A DNA stretch of 45,559 nt from Chitinivibrionales bacterium (GTDB taxonomy: Bacteria; Fibrobacterota; Chitinivibrionia; Chitinivibrionales; WJKA01): the NCBI GenBank assembly GCA_014728215.1, contig WJLZ01000224.1, positions 1 through 45,559 of the forward strand, read 5' to 3'. Position numbers and translations under genes: made by a program. This document shows positions 16,844 to 26,095 of the stretch, piece after piece (positions within the stretch are counted from its first letter, which is position 1; every line of letters starts with the position of its first letter). Under the pieces are notes generated by a model. The model searched no databases. It worked only from the letters and a program-made list of their open reading frames with translations, and had not been told where the DNA came from.

Positions 16844-17926
16844 ATGAATATTATTCCAGTTATCTTAGCCGGTGGAATCGGAGAGCGTTTCTGGCCTTTA
16901 AGCAGGTCGTCATCACCTAAGCAGCTTCTTCCTCTCATCAGTGATAAGCCAATGATAATCGAAACGCTTCAGAGGGTAGATGATTTCTGCAGTGCTCAAC
17001 AGAGGCCTTTAATTATTACAGGGAAAAAAATAGCCTCTGCGATAAGTAAGGTATTGCCCGGGAACCTTTCCTGTGAATTCATTAAAGAGCCGGTTGGGAA
17101 AAATACTGCTCCCGCCGTATGCCTTGCTGCGCAGTGGATTATCCGCAAGCATTCCGATGCCGTGATGGTTGTATTATCGGCAGACCATGCAATATCTCCG
17201 AAAAGATCATTTGTATCAGCAATAAAGTATGCTGCCGGCCTTGCGGAGCAGACGGATCGCCTGATCGTATTCGGTATTCCGCCCTCCCGCCCTGATACCG
17301 GTTATGGCTATATCCGTCGTGGGAAACCGATCGGCAGTAAGGGGAATGTCCAAAGCTGTCTGGTGCAGAAATTTGTCGAAAAGCCTTCCGATAAAAAGGC
17401 TGCATCCTATGTTAAATCGGGCAATTATTTCTGGAACAGCGGTATGTTTGTCTGGAAGTGTTCTATTATTCTGGAAGAATTTCAGAAATATATGCCCTCG
17501 GTATATGCTCTGTCGGAGATGGCCGCACGGAGTAATTTCTCACAAAAAGCAATCGACAGCTTTTATCACAATGTCGAAAATGAATCAATTGACTTTGGAA
17601 TCATGGAGCATTCGAGGCGTGTTGCAATGGTTACACCCCGGTTCTCCTGGGACGATGTAGGTTCGTGGGAATCGGTGGCTCGTCATAACCGGTCATCTGC
17701 CGGGGGTTGCACGTTGGTAGGTGATTCTATCTATGAATCAGATATTTCAAATTCTATTATAGTCAATAAGTCGAGTATGAACCTGGCAGCTATTGGCCTC
17801 GACAATATTATTTTAGTCGCAGTCGGCGATGCCGTTCTGGCCATATCCCGTGACAAATTGCCCGACCTGAAAAAGCATCTCGGCAAGATGAAAAAGAACA
17901 GTTCGTTCTCCGAAACGCTGTTTTAA
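16844..17926 (+). CDS. manC: Mannose-1-phosphate guanylyltransferase
   Basis: Makes GDP-mannose from GTP and mannose 1-phosphate, a precursor for surface polysaccharides. It has 360 residues. The nucleotidyltransferase signature ILAGGIGERFWPLSR with SPKQLL is at the N-terminus. VVLSADHAI, GIPPSRPDTGYGYI, KFVEKP and NSGMFVWK follow, all as in the family. It lacks the C-terminal phosphomannose isomerase domain of bifunctional ManC/AlgA, so it is the short, single-activity form. AGGA lies 8 bases before the ATG. It is followed after 34 bases by lpxB; together with the glycosyltransferase locus at the window's end this fits envelope glycan synthesis. Confidence 0.94.
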   Translation: MNIIPVILAGGIGERFWPLSRSSSPKQLLPLISDKPMIIETLQRVDDFCSAQQRPLIITGKKIASAISKVLPGNLSCEFIKEPVGKNTAPAVCLAAQWIIRKHSDAVMVVLSADHAISPKRSFVSAIKYAAGLAEQTDRLIVFGIPPSRPDTGYGYIRRGKPIGSKGNVQSCLVQKFVEKPSDKKAASYVKSGNYFWNSGMFVWKCSIILEEFQKYMPSVYALSEMAARSNFSQKAIDSFYHNVENESIDFGIMEHSRRVAMVTPRFSWDDVGSWESVARHNRSSAGGCTLVGDSIYESDISNSIIVNKSSMNLAAIGLDNIILVAVGDAVLAISRDKLPDLKKHLGKMKKNSSFSETLF

Positions 17927-17960
17927 CATTAAATCAGGTAAAGAAAAAGAGAGCGGAACT

Positions 17961-19106
17961 ATGGAGCCCCCATCCGTGATGTTTGTAGCAGGCGATCCAT
18001 CGGGTGACAACCATGCAGCCGCCGTCATTCATCAACTCAAAACATCAGATCCTTCACTCGAATGCTTTGGTATCGGCGGTCCGGCCATGCAGGCACAGGG
18101 TTTTACCGCATTAATGCCTTTCGAGCCCTTCAATAAAATGGGTTTTGCCGAAGTCGTTACCCATCTTCCCTTTTTTCTCAAAGCAAAAGATAAATTGATC
18201 AGAATCATGGAGCGGAAAAGGCCGTCTGTTCTTGTTTGTGTCGATTATCCCGGTTTCAATTTTCCGCTTATGAAAGCGGCTCATAAAAGAGGTGTTCCGG
18301 TCATCTATTATATCGTTCCACAGGTATGGGCATGGAAAAAGAAACGCGCAAAAATTCTCGGAACCACGGCATCCTTTATCGGCGTTGTTTTTCCTTTTGA
18401 AGAAAAAATCTTTACGCCCTATCCTTCACCGGTCCGTTTTGTAGGGCATCCCCTTGTTGAGTCGATCAATAATAAGAAAGAGAATAAACATACCTCGGAT
18501 ATTGATATCCTTTTTAAAAACAAGGATTTCCGTATCGCTTTGATTCCCGGAAGCCGGCCCCAGGAAATTGACCGGAATCTGGGCCCTATGATTGAAGCCT
18601 GCCGACACCTTCTCCGGCAATATCCTTCTTTAACAATATCTATTTCCCGCCACCCCCAGCTCCCAGAATCGCTCTTTGCTCCTCATATCGGCGAAGTTAA
18701 GGCCGAGTTGTTCACCGGCCCGCTTGATAAACTCCTGGAAAAATCCGATCTCGCATTTGTAACTTCAGGTACAGCAACGCTTCAAACAGCACTGCACGGC
18801 GTACCCATGGTAATCGCCTATAGAACATCCTTTATTACCTACCAGCTTATTAAACGGGCGGTCAGTATAAAGCATATCGGAATGCCGAATATCATCTGCG
18901 GGCGCACCGTAGTCCCCGAATGTATTCAGGAGCGTATGAAACCCGAAACGCTTGCCCGGGAAATGGAGCAATTCATAATGTCTCAATCCTGCTATATCGA
19001 AACAGCAAACACTCTGTCGGATATCAAAAACAAACTCGGCCGGAAAAAGCCTTCCCTAGAAATTGCCACCGAAATTAAAAAGTACATAACCAGCATACCA
19101 CTTTAA
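17961..19106 (+). CDS. lpxB: Lipid-A-disaccharide synthase
   Basis: Joins UDP-2,3-diacylglucosamine and lipid X to the lipid A disaccharide at the inner membrane (GT19). It has 381 residues, normal length. Family marks: VAGDPSGDNHAA at the N-terminus, CVDYPGFNFPL, YYIVPQVWAWKKKR, LIPGSRPQEI, and TSGTATLQTALHGVPMV near the C-terminal donor site. ATG 17961 is preceded by GAGCGG. Its presence shows the organism makes lipid A. Confidence 0.96.
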   Translation: MEPPSVMFVAGDPSGDNHAAAVIHQLKTSDPSLECFGIGGPAMQAQGFTALMPFEPFNKMGFAEVVTHLPFFLKAKDKLIRIMERKRPSVLVCVDYPGFNFPLMKAAHKRGVPVIYYIVPQVWAWKKKRAKILGTTASFIGVVFPFEEKIFTPYPSPVRFVGHPLVESINNKKENKHTSDIDILFKNKDFRIALIPGSRPQEIDRNLGPMIEACRHLLRQYPSLTISISRHPQLPESLFAPHIGEVKAELFTGPLDKLLEKSDLAFVTSGTATLQTALHGVPMVIAYRTSFITYQLIKRAVSIKHIGMPNIICGRTVVPECIQERMKPETLAREMEQFIMSQSCYIETANTLSDIKNKLGRKKPSLEIATEIKKYITSIPL

Positions 19107-19123
19107 CTTAACGGAGCGCAATT

Positions 19124-19681
19124 TTGTCTAAAAAGAAAGCACCCCCTATGTCTTCCCCCCGCACCATTGTTTCCGTCTGTTCCAACTGTGCCGTATGCTG
19201 CACCGAACCGATTGTGCCGGTAACCGACAGTGATGTTCATCGAATTACCAAAAGGACGGGTCTTAGAGCAAATCAAATCGTTCGCTTCTACAGCTATAGC
19301 GATGCCGATTACGATCCGGAAGCCGGATTATGGATACGAATGCCCTATGGTAAACGACTGCTTGGTTTAAAAAAGAAAAATGAACGGTGCATCTTTCTTT
19401 CCCCTCAAAATCTCTGCACAATTTATGAATTCCGTCCCTTAACCTGCAGAACCTTTCCCTTTCAGGAAGCCGACAGTGAAAGCGGTCAGAAGCTGGAAAT
19501 TAATAAAGCAGTCAAATGCCGTCTTAAAATTGCCGATGTAAAACTTCAGGAAGGTGTTATGTCGCAAATCGCCCGGGAAAACTCCGAAGATGAGCGCTAC
19601 GAACGCAAAGTTCGAAAATGGAATCGAAGCGGAGGTAAATCGTTTGACGACTATTTGCGATTCATGAAACGGACCTCTTAG
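19124..19681 (+). CDS. YkgJ-family cysteine-cluster protein
   Basis: The protein has 185 residues. Metal-binding cysteine pattern: CSNCAVCC near residue 20, then RCIFLSPQNLCTIYEFRPLTCRTFPF around 87-112, as in the YkgJ / zinc-iron chelating domain family. The biochemical role of the family is not settled. The TTG at 19124 is chosen because GGAG lies 7 bases upstream; the first in-frame ATG (19148) has no such site. It follows lpxB by 17 bases and ends convergent to the type VI secretion genes. Confidence 0.85.
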   Translation: MSKKKAPPMSSPRTIVSVCSNCAVCCTEPIVPVTDSDVHRITKRTGLRANQIVRFYSYSDADYDPEAGLWIRMPYGKRLLGLKKKNERCIFLSPQNLCTIYEFRPLTCRTFPFQEADSESGQKLEINKAVKCRLKIADVKLQEGVMSQIARENSEDERYERKVRKWNRSGGKSFDDYLRFMKRTS

Positions 19682-19696
19682 GGGGAGGAGAAAATG

Positions 19697-19724
19697 GCAG
19701 GAACGTTCAAATGAACGCCCCTGC
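19697..19724 (-). terminator. Hairpin between convergent genes, probable terminator of the tss operon
   Basis: GCAGG/CCTGC and CGTTC/GAACG form a two-part stem with an AAAT loop and a small 2x2 internal loop. On the minus strand it is followed by CATTTTC, a poor T-tract, so strength is uncertain. It lies 15 bases past the tssH stop and 15 past the YkgJ stop. Confidence 0.45.
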
Positions 19725-19738
19725 ACAATGAGCAATCA

Positions 19739-22453
19739 TCAGGAAAAATCGATATTAAACCCACCTTCACCATCATCACCGATATGAATACTTTCGTAAG
19801 CGTCTTCACCCGCACCGGTTCGTGCCAGAAGTTGACGGGATATTGCCGGAAGCAGCGTCTGGTCGATAACCGCATCGGCATTGCGAGCCCCGGCCTCAAT
19901 TGCTGTACAGTTAGCGGCAATGTTATCGATAAGGGAAGGTGAACAACTGAATCTGATACGGTGATGTTCATGGATTCGCTGGGCGACCTTATCGAGCTTG
20001 AGAGCAACGATACCCCGCATCCTCTCTTTGTCGAGAGGACGGAAAGGTACGATTTTGCATCGCCCAAGCAGAGCCGGCTGAAAATGAGCGCTCAGGGTCG
20101 GGCGGATTGCAGCGATGATCTCTTCATGGGAAGCGGTCGCAGATTCTTCTGCAGGCGCCTGTTCCCCCTCTTCACCGGCAGCTTCGGCACCGGCAGCTTC
20201 GGCATTTTCTTCAGCCGACGGCTTGTCGGGGATGCACATGTCAACAATTTGGTCCGAGGCCAGGTTCGAGGTCATAATAATGATCGTATTGCGGAAATTA
20301 ATTTCACGACCTTCGCCGTCACGCATAAACCCTTTATCAAAAACCTGATAAAAAAGATTCATCACTTCAAGATGAGCCTTTTCAACTTCATCTAAAATAA
20401 CAACCGAGTATGGTTTCTGACGTACGGCTTCGGTAAGAATACCCCCTTCACCATATCCTACATATCCGGGAGGCGATCCCTTGAGTTGAGAAACCGTATG
20501 TTTCTCCTGATATTCCGACATGTTAATGACAGTCATGAACTTTTCACCACCAAACATTGTATTGGCCAGTGCAATTGCTGTTTCTGTTTTCCCTACCCCG
20601 GATGGCCCTACAAAGAGAAATACCCCCATCGGAGCATCGGGATTTGCCATTCCTGTTTTTGATGCCCGGATTGTATTGGCAAGTTCATACAATGCATCAT
20701 CCTGACCTATAACCCGTTGTCCAAGCCGTTCTTCAAGCTCTAAAAGCGTCCTGGCTTCGTCCTTGAGCATTGACCCTACAGGAATTCCTGTCCAGTCAGA
20801 CACAACCTGAGAGCAGACTTCCGGTGATACGCAGGGGAACACCATCGGGACCTCGCCCTGAACTTCTTCAAGCTTTTTTGTCTCCTCCTCAAGTTCTGCA
20901 GAAAGCTTTTTGGATTCTTCCGATAAAGGATCTTTTTCCCGCGAGACACTACAGGCATCCTGAAGCTCGATTATTTTTTGGGCAAGAACTTTCTCCTTTT
21001 CCCATTTCTCGGTCAATTGTTTGATTTCTTCTTCTTCAGCGGCAATGGTTTCTTCACATTCCCTGATTGGGTCATCTGAAGTGATAATTCCGGCATCACG
21101 GTCCTTTTTTAAGGTTTTCAATTCGAGCTGTGCATTAATAAGTGCCCGTTCGGCTGAATCGAGCACGCCCGGTTTCGTGCTCTGACTCATACGAACCCGT
21201 GCACAGGCCGTATCGAGCACATCGACCGCCTTGTCTGGAAGTTGTCTTCCCGAGATATATCGATGCGACATGGATACCGCCGATTTGATGCCGTCATAGG
21301 TGATCCGCACACCATGATGTTTTTCATAGCTGGTACCGATACCTCTGAGCATAATACTGCATTTTTCCTCATCGGGTTCTTCTATTTTAATGAGCTGAAA
21401 TCTCCGGGTGAGAGCCGGATCTTTTTCAAAGTATTTCCGGTATTCCGACCAGGTGGTTGCAGCCATGGTCCGCAGTTCACCCCGGGCCAGTGCCGGTTTC
21501 AATAAATTGGCGGCGTCACCCTGTCCAGCAGCTCCTCCGGCGCCGATAAGTGTATGAGCTTCGTCGATAAATAAAATTGTGGGGGTCGCACTGTTTTTAA
21601 TTGCATCGATAACGTTTTTCAAACGCTTTTCGAACTCCCCTTTGACACTTGCACCTGCCTGGAGGAGCCCCAGATCCAATCCCCACAAATCAACATTCTT
21701 CAGATGCTCCGGAACGTCCCCATTGGCGATACGAAGCGCAATGCCTTCGATAATAGCGGTTTTCCCCACTCCGGCTTCACCAACCAGAATAGGATTATTT
21801 TTCCTTCTGCGGTTGAGTATATCAAGCGACTGCCTGATTTCCTCATCCCGTCCGAGAATAGGATCGATTTTGCCGTCCCGCGCTTCTTTAGTGAAATTTG
21901 TACAATACTGATTGAGGATATCCTCACCTGCACCAGCTGCACCGGGCGCACCTTTCGGTGCGGCAACACCGGCTCCCTGCTGTTCGGCTGACGGTCCTGC
22001 TATTTTGAAAAATTCCTGCTTTAATGTTTCTACATTTACTTTTGAAAGAATGGTTCCATAAGCCGACATGGCCGTCATACCCTTTTCGATCGCAGCAATA
22101 AACAATGCTCCTGAAGTTACCGCCGAAAGGCCGAAATCAAGCGAACTGAGCGTCCAACCATGCTCAAGCACTTCAAGAAAGGGAGGCGAAAACGAAGGTT
22201 TTCCGGTACTTCCCGACTGAAAACCTTCAAGCTCCTGATTAACCGCTTTCTTAAGCTGCGAAGAATCGATTTCGAAATGACGGAGAATATGAGGAATATC
22301 GCCCTGCCCCATATCAATGAACTGCATCAGCATATGTTCCCACCGAAGCTCGTAATGACCTCGATTGACACAAAACCCAACCGCACCCTCCAGAGCATGC
22401 TGGCAATGGTCATTCAACCGTTCCAACAGCTTGCGTATGTCTTTAACTGCCAT
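19739..22453 (-). CDS. tssH: Type VI secretion ATPase TssH (ClpV)
   Basis: AAA+ disaggregase that unfolds contracted T6SS sheath for reuse in the cytoplasm. It has 904 residues: a Clp N domain (1-150), a Gly/Ala-rich linker, AAA1 with Walker [10 protein letters not shown] and [14 protein letters not shown], a coiled-coil M domain (about 400-510), AAA2 with GPSGVGKTE and [10 protein letters not shown], and a ClpB-type C-domain. The ATG at 22453 is chosen because AGGAG lies 8 bases upstream; a longer frame to 22561 only translates repeat DNA. Odd feature: between [12 protein letters not shown] and [16 protein letters not shown] there is an Ala/Glu-rich low-complexity insert (about 738-777), some 25 residues longer than usual. 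It is last in the tssE-F-G-H order, after a 203-base gap. Confidence 0.95.
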   Translation of the reverse strand: MAVKDIRKLLERLNDHCQHALEGAVGFCVNRGHYELRWEHMLMQFIDMGQGDIPHILRHFEIDSSQLKKAVNQELEGFQSGSTGKPSFSPPFLEVLEHGWTLSSLDFGLSAVTSGALFIAAIEKGMTAMSAYGTILSKVNVETLKQEFFKIAGPSAEQQGAGVAAPKGAPGAAGAGEDILNQYCTNFTKEARDGKIDPILGRDEEIRQSLDILNRRRKNNPILVGEAGVGKTAIIEGIALRIANGDVPEHLKNVDLWGLDLGLLQAGASVKGEFEKRLKNVIDAIKNSATPTILFIDEAHTLIGAGGAAGQGDAANLLKPALARGELRTMAATTWSEYRKYFEKDPALTRRFQLIKIEEPDEEKCSIMLRGIGTSYEKHHGVRITYDGIKSAVSMSHRYISGRQLPDKAVDVLDTACARVRMSQSTKPGVLDSAERALINAQLELKTLKKDRDAGIITSDDPIRECEETIAAEEEEIKQLTEKWEKEKVLAQKIIELQDACSVSREKDPLSEESKKLSAELEEETKKLEEVQGEVPMVFPCVSPEVCSQVVSDWTGIPVGSMLKDEARTLLELEERLGQRVIGQDDALYELANTIRASKTGMANPDAPMGVFLFVGPSGVGKTETAIALANTMFGGEKFMTVINMSEYQEKHTVSQLKGSPPGYVGYGEGGILTEAVRQKPYSVVILDEVEKAHLEVMNLFYQVFDKGFMRDGEGREINFRNTIIIMTSNLASDQIVDMCIPDKPSAEENAEAAGAEAAGEEGEQAPAEESATASHEEIIAAIRPTLSAHFQPALLGRCKIVPFRPLDKERMRGIVALKLDKVAQRIHEHHRIRFSCSPSLIDNIAANCTAIEAGARNADAVIDQTLLPAISRQLLARTGAGEDAYESIHIGDDGEGGFNIDFS

Positions 22454-22475
22454 GAAACCACTCCTTTGACAATAT

Positions 22476-22570
22476 CGAAATTCGTAACTCGAAATTCGAA
22501 ATAATAGGATAATGAATTGTAAATTCGAAATCCGATCCCGCTGAAGCGGGATGAAATTCAAAATGGAATT
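22476..22570. repeat. Intergenic repeat element with CGAAATTCG words and a GC-rich hairpin
   Basis: The words CGAAATTCG (22476), CGAAATTCGAA (22490), AAATTCGAAATCCG (22521) and GAAATTC (22553) flank a perfect hairpin. The hairpin is ATCCCGC-TGAA-GCGGGAT at 22535-22552 (7-bp stem, 4-base loop). The pattern resembles dispersed REP-like spacer DNA. It sits between tssG and tssH and gives a false 36-codon N-terminal extension to tssH. Confidence 0.6.
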
Positions 22571-22656
22571 AATATAACATTATCTGAATCTGGTGCTGCA
22601 GCACCTCTTCTTTTATTACCATTGATCTCTGACGGCTGAGTGCCGACTACTGTTCT

Positions 22657-23607
22657 CTATCTGCCGATTGTCACGGTCTGAATATCCGACTTTCCCGAAG
22701 ATTTTCCCAGGGCAGATGTTCTTCCCAGGGGTGCATTATTGGCACCGAGCCGGCTCGGAACCAGATCCGAACTTTGAAGTTTGACCTGGATATCGAAATC
22801 GAGCGGATCGGCGGTAAAATCTTCGATGAGCTTTTCCATGCGACGGATATTTTCGGTTCCCGACAGAAAGGCTTCGAATATATCTCTTGTCAGAGGCCCG
22901 ATGATGATCCGGAATTTACCTGCAATATCCCAGATCTTTGTTCCCAGAAGTGTATTTCTGCCAAGCTGCGCATCGGTTCCGATTTGTTTCGGATCACTTA
23001 CATCAGCCCACCGGGGCACCCAGCTTTCAACTTCGACAGGAATGCCACCAAACACGTCGGAAAGCATGGTCTGCAATCCCGCCGCACTTCGCCGGGGCCC
23101 GGCTAAAACACCACAATAGGCAAGGAGACCCATGCGTTCTTCCGCAACAGAACCGAGGCTGTCGATCCCGGTCATGGCCGCTATTCTCCGGACAAGCGGA
23201 TCGTTATGCTTGCGAAATGTCGATTGGAGAAGAAAATATTTTTTCCAGGCCCGGTAGAATAGCGTGTATAGCCGATGATTGAATATGGTAATAAAATCTT
23301 TAAGCGGTTGAGCGTTTTCGGGGTCGGTGTTGATATATTCTGTAAAGTAAACAGGGAGTGGCGAAGAAACTCCCGCCAGCTCCATAAAGGAAAGAATAAA
23401 GGTAATAACGCCTTTGTCTTCGGTAATACCGGCAATATCACCGGGCGGAAAGTCCAGGACACATTCGGGTTCCATCCGGATACGGCCCGAATCAACCGGA
23501 TCTTCGGCAAGCCCCTCACTCCGAAACTTCTCTTCGAGCAGCGAGAGGGCCTGAAAGAAATTGAACTTATTGCCCTCTTTCAGTAAGCGTCCGGTTAAAT
23601 TACCCAT
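22657..23607 (-). CDS. tssG: Type VI secretion baseplate protein TssG
   Basis: Forms the T6SS baseplate wedge with TssF, TssE and TssK in the cytoplasm. It has 316 residues, close to the usual 330. Family marks: FNFFQALSLLE at the N-terminus, RIRMEPECVLDFPPGDI, FMELAGVSSPLPVYFTEYI, RLYTLFYRAWKKY, and the TLLGTKIWDIAGKFRI segment. The ATG overlaps the 3' end of tssF by 13 bases, with AAGGGA upstream. The C-terminal tail (after about residue 285) is Ser/Gly/Asn-rich and may be flexible. Confidence 0.94.
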   Translation of the reverse strand: MGNLTGRLLKEGNKFNFFQALSLLEEKFRSEGLAEDPVDSGRIRMEPECVLDFPPGDIAGITEDKGVITFILSFMELAGVSSPLPVYFTEYINTDPENAQPLKDFITIFNHRLYTLFYRAWKKYFLLQSTFRKHNDPLVRRIAAMTGIDSLGSVAEERMGLLAYCGVLAGPRRSAAGLQTMLSDVFGGIPVEVESWVPRWADVSDPKQIGTDAQLGRNTLLGTKIWDIAGKFRIIIGPLTRDIFEAFLSGTENIRRMEKLIEDFTADPLDFDIQVKLQSSDLVPSRLGANNAPLGRTSALGKSSGKSDIQTVTIGR

Positions 23608-25343
23608 TGTTTTCCCTTAAGAGAATTCCAGCGAAGCTGCTTGCTTGATGGTTTCAATATCAGAATCAGCTCAATGAACGAATTTATCGAAACATAATGG
23701 GCAAGAAACTCCTTGAGTATCTGTCCAAAAAGATGTATGTCCCCAATGTCAAGAAACTCACTTTCGAGAAGTGACACCGAAAATTCGATACCCCGAACAA
23801 CAGCGCCATTAATTGTCATTTCGGTCGACTGGGCCTGAACATCGGAAATACCCTTGATTCGCCGGGCACGACCTTCGGAATTGGACCAGTCGTAAAGTTT
23901 CAGAAAGGATTTCAGGGTTTCGGCTGAAGCAAGTGTCGAATAGGTCGCTCCCAGATGAGAAAGAAATGTCCAGAGATAGTGCCCTTCTTTGGGCGGCATA
24001 AACGGCATCGTGGGTCGGGTTATATTGGTCACCATTACGTAATCGGGAAATCCGGGCCCCGGCTTATTGATATCCCCTTCCCGAAGTTCGTCACGGGGAA
24101 GGGTTCCGTTAGTAAGCCATGCTTCAATCGACAGGGTCTCTTCATGAAGCTCATCGTCCACCAGGCGTTCACCGCCCAGAGCAACAAAACACTGCCGTTG
24201 TGCATCAGGACCATAACGATACTGAACCGTATAGGTTTTTCCTGTTCTGTCGCCGATATGCTTGAATGAATGGAAAGGGTTGTAAACAATTCTTTCGCCC
24301 GTCGTCCTGTCGACGCCGGTAATCGAGACAACACTGTGGGTATGAAAGGAACCAGGATAGGAAGAATCTGCAACAACTCTGCATTCGGGCTCGTGACCGG
24401 ACCAGTAGACCGGTTCGGCATCTTTTTTGAATATATTTGCAATGGGTGAACAGAAAAGCCTGAAATTTTCTGCCCCGAAAGGTTTGTCCGGAACAAAATC
24501 ATCATTGAAAGTGAGAGAATAGGTAAAACTTGAAGGATTTTCTTCGGGTAGGGGAATTGCATCAAAACCGTTCAGATTCACAAAGAGAAATTTGTCGGGG
24601 AATATAAAGTATTCCCGCAGGAGAGCGTATCCCCAGAAATTTCTGCTTTCTCTCGGAAGTAATGATTCGGAAGGTGTCAGTCCTCCGGGAGTAACAGCTT
24701 TTTCGGGATCCAGAGTGGTAGTCTGTGTGCCGTTCTGCAAGGAAATCGAAGCTCTCAGCACCCGACGAGTCAAAAATTCATGGAGCATCAATGCGGTTGG
24801 AAGTTCGGCATAAAGAAAAAACTGTATCGACGAGACTCCGAGTGAATCCCATTGCACTCCGGGTTCCAGAATAAAATGAAAATCGAGGCTTGCCTTTCCC
24901 CGGGTATCGACTTTTCTCTCGATATTTTTCAAGGCATAGGGCCCGATAGTAACATCCTGGGTTGTGCTGAACCTGCAAATTGCCGACTCAGATCCTGCTG
25001 GAGGGGAAAGGATTTCGGCACCCCGCTCGATTATCCGTGTACTCTGCAGGAAGCCACGCCGGGGCTTGAATTCCACGACTGCCAGTGAAGGGACCTCTTC
25101 AAGTAACTGAGGCCATAAAAGCCCCATGAGCCCCTCGGTTAGTTCTGGAAATGAATCATCGATTTTCTCCCGTATCCGAGCGGCAAGAAAAGCAAAACCC
25201 TCAAATAAGCGCTCCACATAGGGATCCCTGTCCCCGACTGCATCGATATTTAAAAACCGTGCACGGTCCGGATGGGCCCGGGCAAACTCTTTTCCTGATT
25301 CATAAAGATAACGAAGCTCTTCTTCGTAATATTTCTCAATCAT
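23595..25343 (-). CDS. tssF: Type VI secretion baseplate protein TssF
   Basis: Baseplate wedge component, partner of TssG. It has 582 residues (family about 600). The N-terminus is the most diagnostic part: YYEEELRYLYESGKEFA, then RDPYVERLFEGFAFLAARI and FPELTEGLMGLLWPQLL. The C-terminus has the LYDWSN and FGQILKEFLAHYVSINSF segments. Its ATG is 2 bases after the tssE stop with GGAGAAGGA upstream, so translation is coupled. Confidence 0.95.
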   Translation of the reverse strand: MIEKYYEEELRYLYESGKEFARAHPDRARFLNIDAVGDRDPYVERLFEGFAFLAARIREKIDDSFPELTEGLMGLLWPQLLEEVPSLAVVEFKPRRGFLQSTRIIERGAEILSPPAGSESAICRFSTTQDVTIGPYALKNIERKVDTRGKASLDFHFILEPGVQWDSLGVSSIQFFLYAELPTALMLHEFLTRRVLRASISLQNGTQTTTLDPEKAVTPGGLTPSESLLPRESRNFWGYALLREYFIFPDKFLFVNLNGFDAIPLPEENPSSFTYSLTFNDDFVPDKPFGAENFRLFCSPIANIFKKDAEPVYWSGHEPECRVVADSSYPGSFHTHSVVSITGVDRTTGERIVYNPFHSFKHIGDRTGKTYTVQYRYGPDAQRQCFVALGGERLVDDELHEETLSIEAWLTNGTLPRDELREGDINKPGPGFPDYVMVTNITRPTMPFMPPKEGHYLWTFLSHLGATYSTLASAETLKSFLKLYDWSNSEGRARRIKGISDVQAQSTEMTINGAVVRGIEFSVSLLESEFLDIGDIHLFGQILKEFLAHYVSINSFIELILILKPSSKQLRWNSLKGKQWVI

Positions 25344-25345
25344 TA

Positions 25346-25765
25346 TTATTCAGTCCTTCTCCACGGCGAAATCTGCGAATTACCCATACTGGTAAAAGTG
25401 GTCTGAAATCTGACCACCCCACCTTCCTTTAACTCTCCCGAAAGAATGAATTCAATTTTAAATTCCTTGTCCTTTGGTTCGGTACGGATAACTTTTACTT
25501 TCTTTAACCGTGGCTCATACTTTTCAACAGTTTTACGGATTGCCTCCTGAAGCTCTTCAATACCATCCGGCATTTTCCGGTACATTTCGGAAATATCCGG
25601 CAGACCGTAATCCTCCAGATGCGGAATGCTCCCTTCACGGGTATTGAACATTCTGCTCAAATGGTCCATAATTGAAAGCACTCGTCGACTCTGCGGCGCA
25701 ACGCTGTCAACAGGGGTCTTATCGAGGAAATGGCCGGTTAGACTTTCAAAAAGAGCCTGATTCAT
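25346..25765 (-). CDS. tssE: Type VI secretion baseplate protein TssE (gp25-like)
   Basis: The protein has 139 residues, normal length. Phage T4 gp25-type lysozyme-fold protein at the baseplate/sheath junction. The family motif is clear: MFNTREGSIPHLEDYGLPD, followed by the conserved helix and the EPRLKKVKV strand. GGAG lies 5 bases before the ATG. It is the first gene of the minus-strand unit tssE-F-G-H; a tandem repeat lies 37-65 bases upstream. Confidence 0.94.
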   Translation of the reverse strand: MNQALFESLTGHFLDKTPVDSVAPQSRRVLSIMDHLSRMFNTREGSIPHLEDYGLPDISEMYRKMPDGIEELQEAIRKTVEKYEPRLKKVKVIRTEPKDKEFKIEFILSGELKEGGVVRFQTTFTSMGNSQISPWRRTE

Positions 25766-25801
25766 TCAGTCTCCGGGATAATGAATAATGAGCACCAATC
25801 G

Positions 25802-25830
25802 TAATAACTATTATCATAATAACTATTATC
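25802..25830. promoter_or_regulatory. Exact tandem 14-bp repeat upstream of tss genes, possible operator
   Basis: TAATAACTATTATC occurs twice with exact identity, at 25802-25815 and 25817-25830 (15-base period). Each copy, together with the A before it at 25816 for the second, holds the inverted repeat ATAATA-AC-TATTAT. Two sites about one and a half helical turns apart before the tssE start look like a paired operator. Confidence 0.45.
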
Positions 25831-25942
25831 GGATATCAAATATATAATACGTGTATTGAACGATGCAGGATTTTTTTATAGAGCGGGAGGAGAAGTAGTG
25901 GGGGAAGATTAAGGGAGAAGAAAAGAGTGAACAGCAGCGTTT

Positions 25943-25975
25943 GTGAAAAACCGGTTTTAAACGGTTGATTTTCAC
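25943..25975. repeat. Long inverted repeat in the divergent region
   Basis: GTGAAAAACCG (25943-25953) pairs with CGGTT and TTTCAC (25962-25975), giving an 11-bp stem with a 3-base bulge and an 8-base loop GTTTTAAA. No T-run follows on either strand. It could be an operator or a leader structure. Confidence 0.4.
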
Positions 25976-25994
25976 CTTCGTGCATTTTTAAGCC

Positions 25995-26026
25995 TTGACC
26001 GTCTTCGATAAATTAATTTTTATACA
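25995..26026 (+). promoter_or_regulatory. Possible promoter of the outer-membrane protein gene
   Basis: TTGACC (25995-26000) is followed by TTTATA (26019-26024, 18-base spacer) or TATACA (26021-26026, 20-base spacer). Expected start of transcription is about 26031, just before the ATG at 26041. The -10 match is mediocre. Confidence 0.35.
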
Positions 26027-26095
26027 TCTATTACATTTCAATGAATTGGGGAATATATCCGATCTTTTGTTTATAAGCTGATACTCACCGGGATT

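Larger units (their letters stand above)
25766..26095. other. Divergent intergenic region between tssE and the outer-membrane protein gene
   Basis: It holds no supported gene. From left to right: the tandem repeat 25802-25830, a purine-rich stretch around 25877-25935, the hairpin 25943-25975, a possible plus-strand promoter 25995-26026, and the disputed 5' end of the next gene from 26041. Confidence 0.6.

Noticed and set aside
22454-22561. N-terminal extension of ClpV to 22561
   Set aside because: It translates the repeat element; AGGAG before ATG 22453 and the family N-terminus fix the start there.
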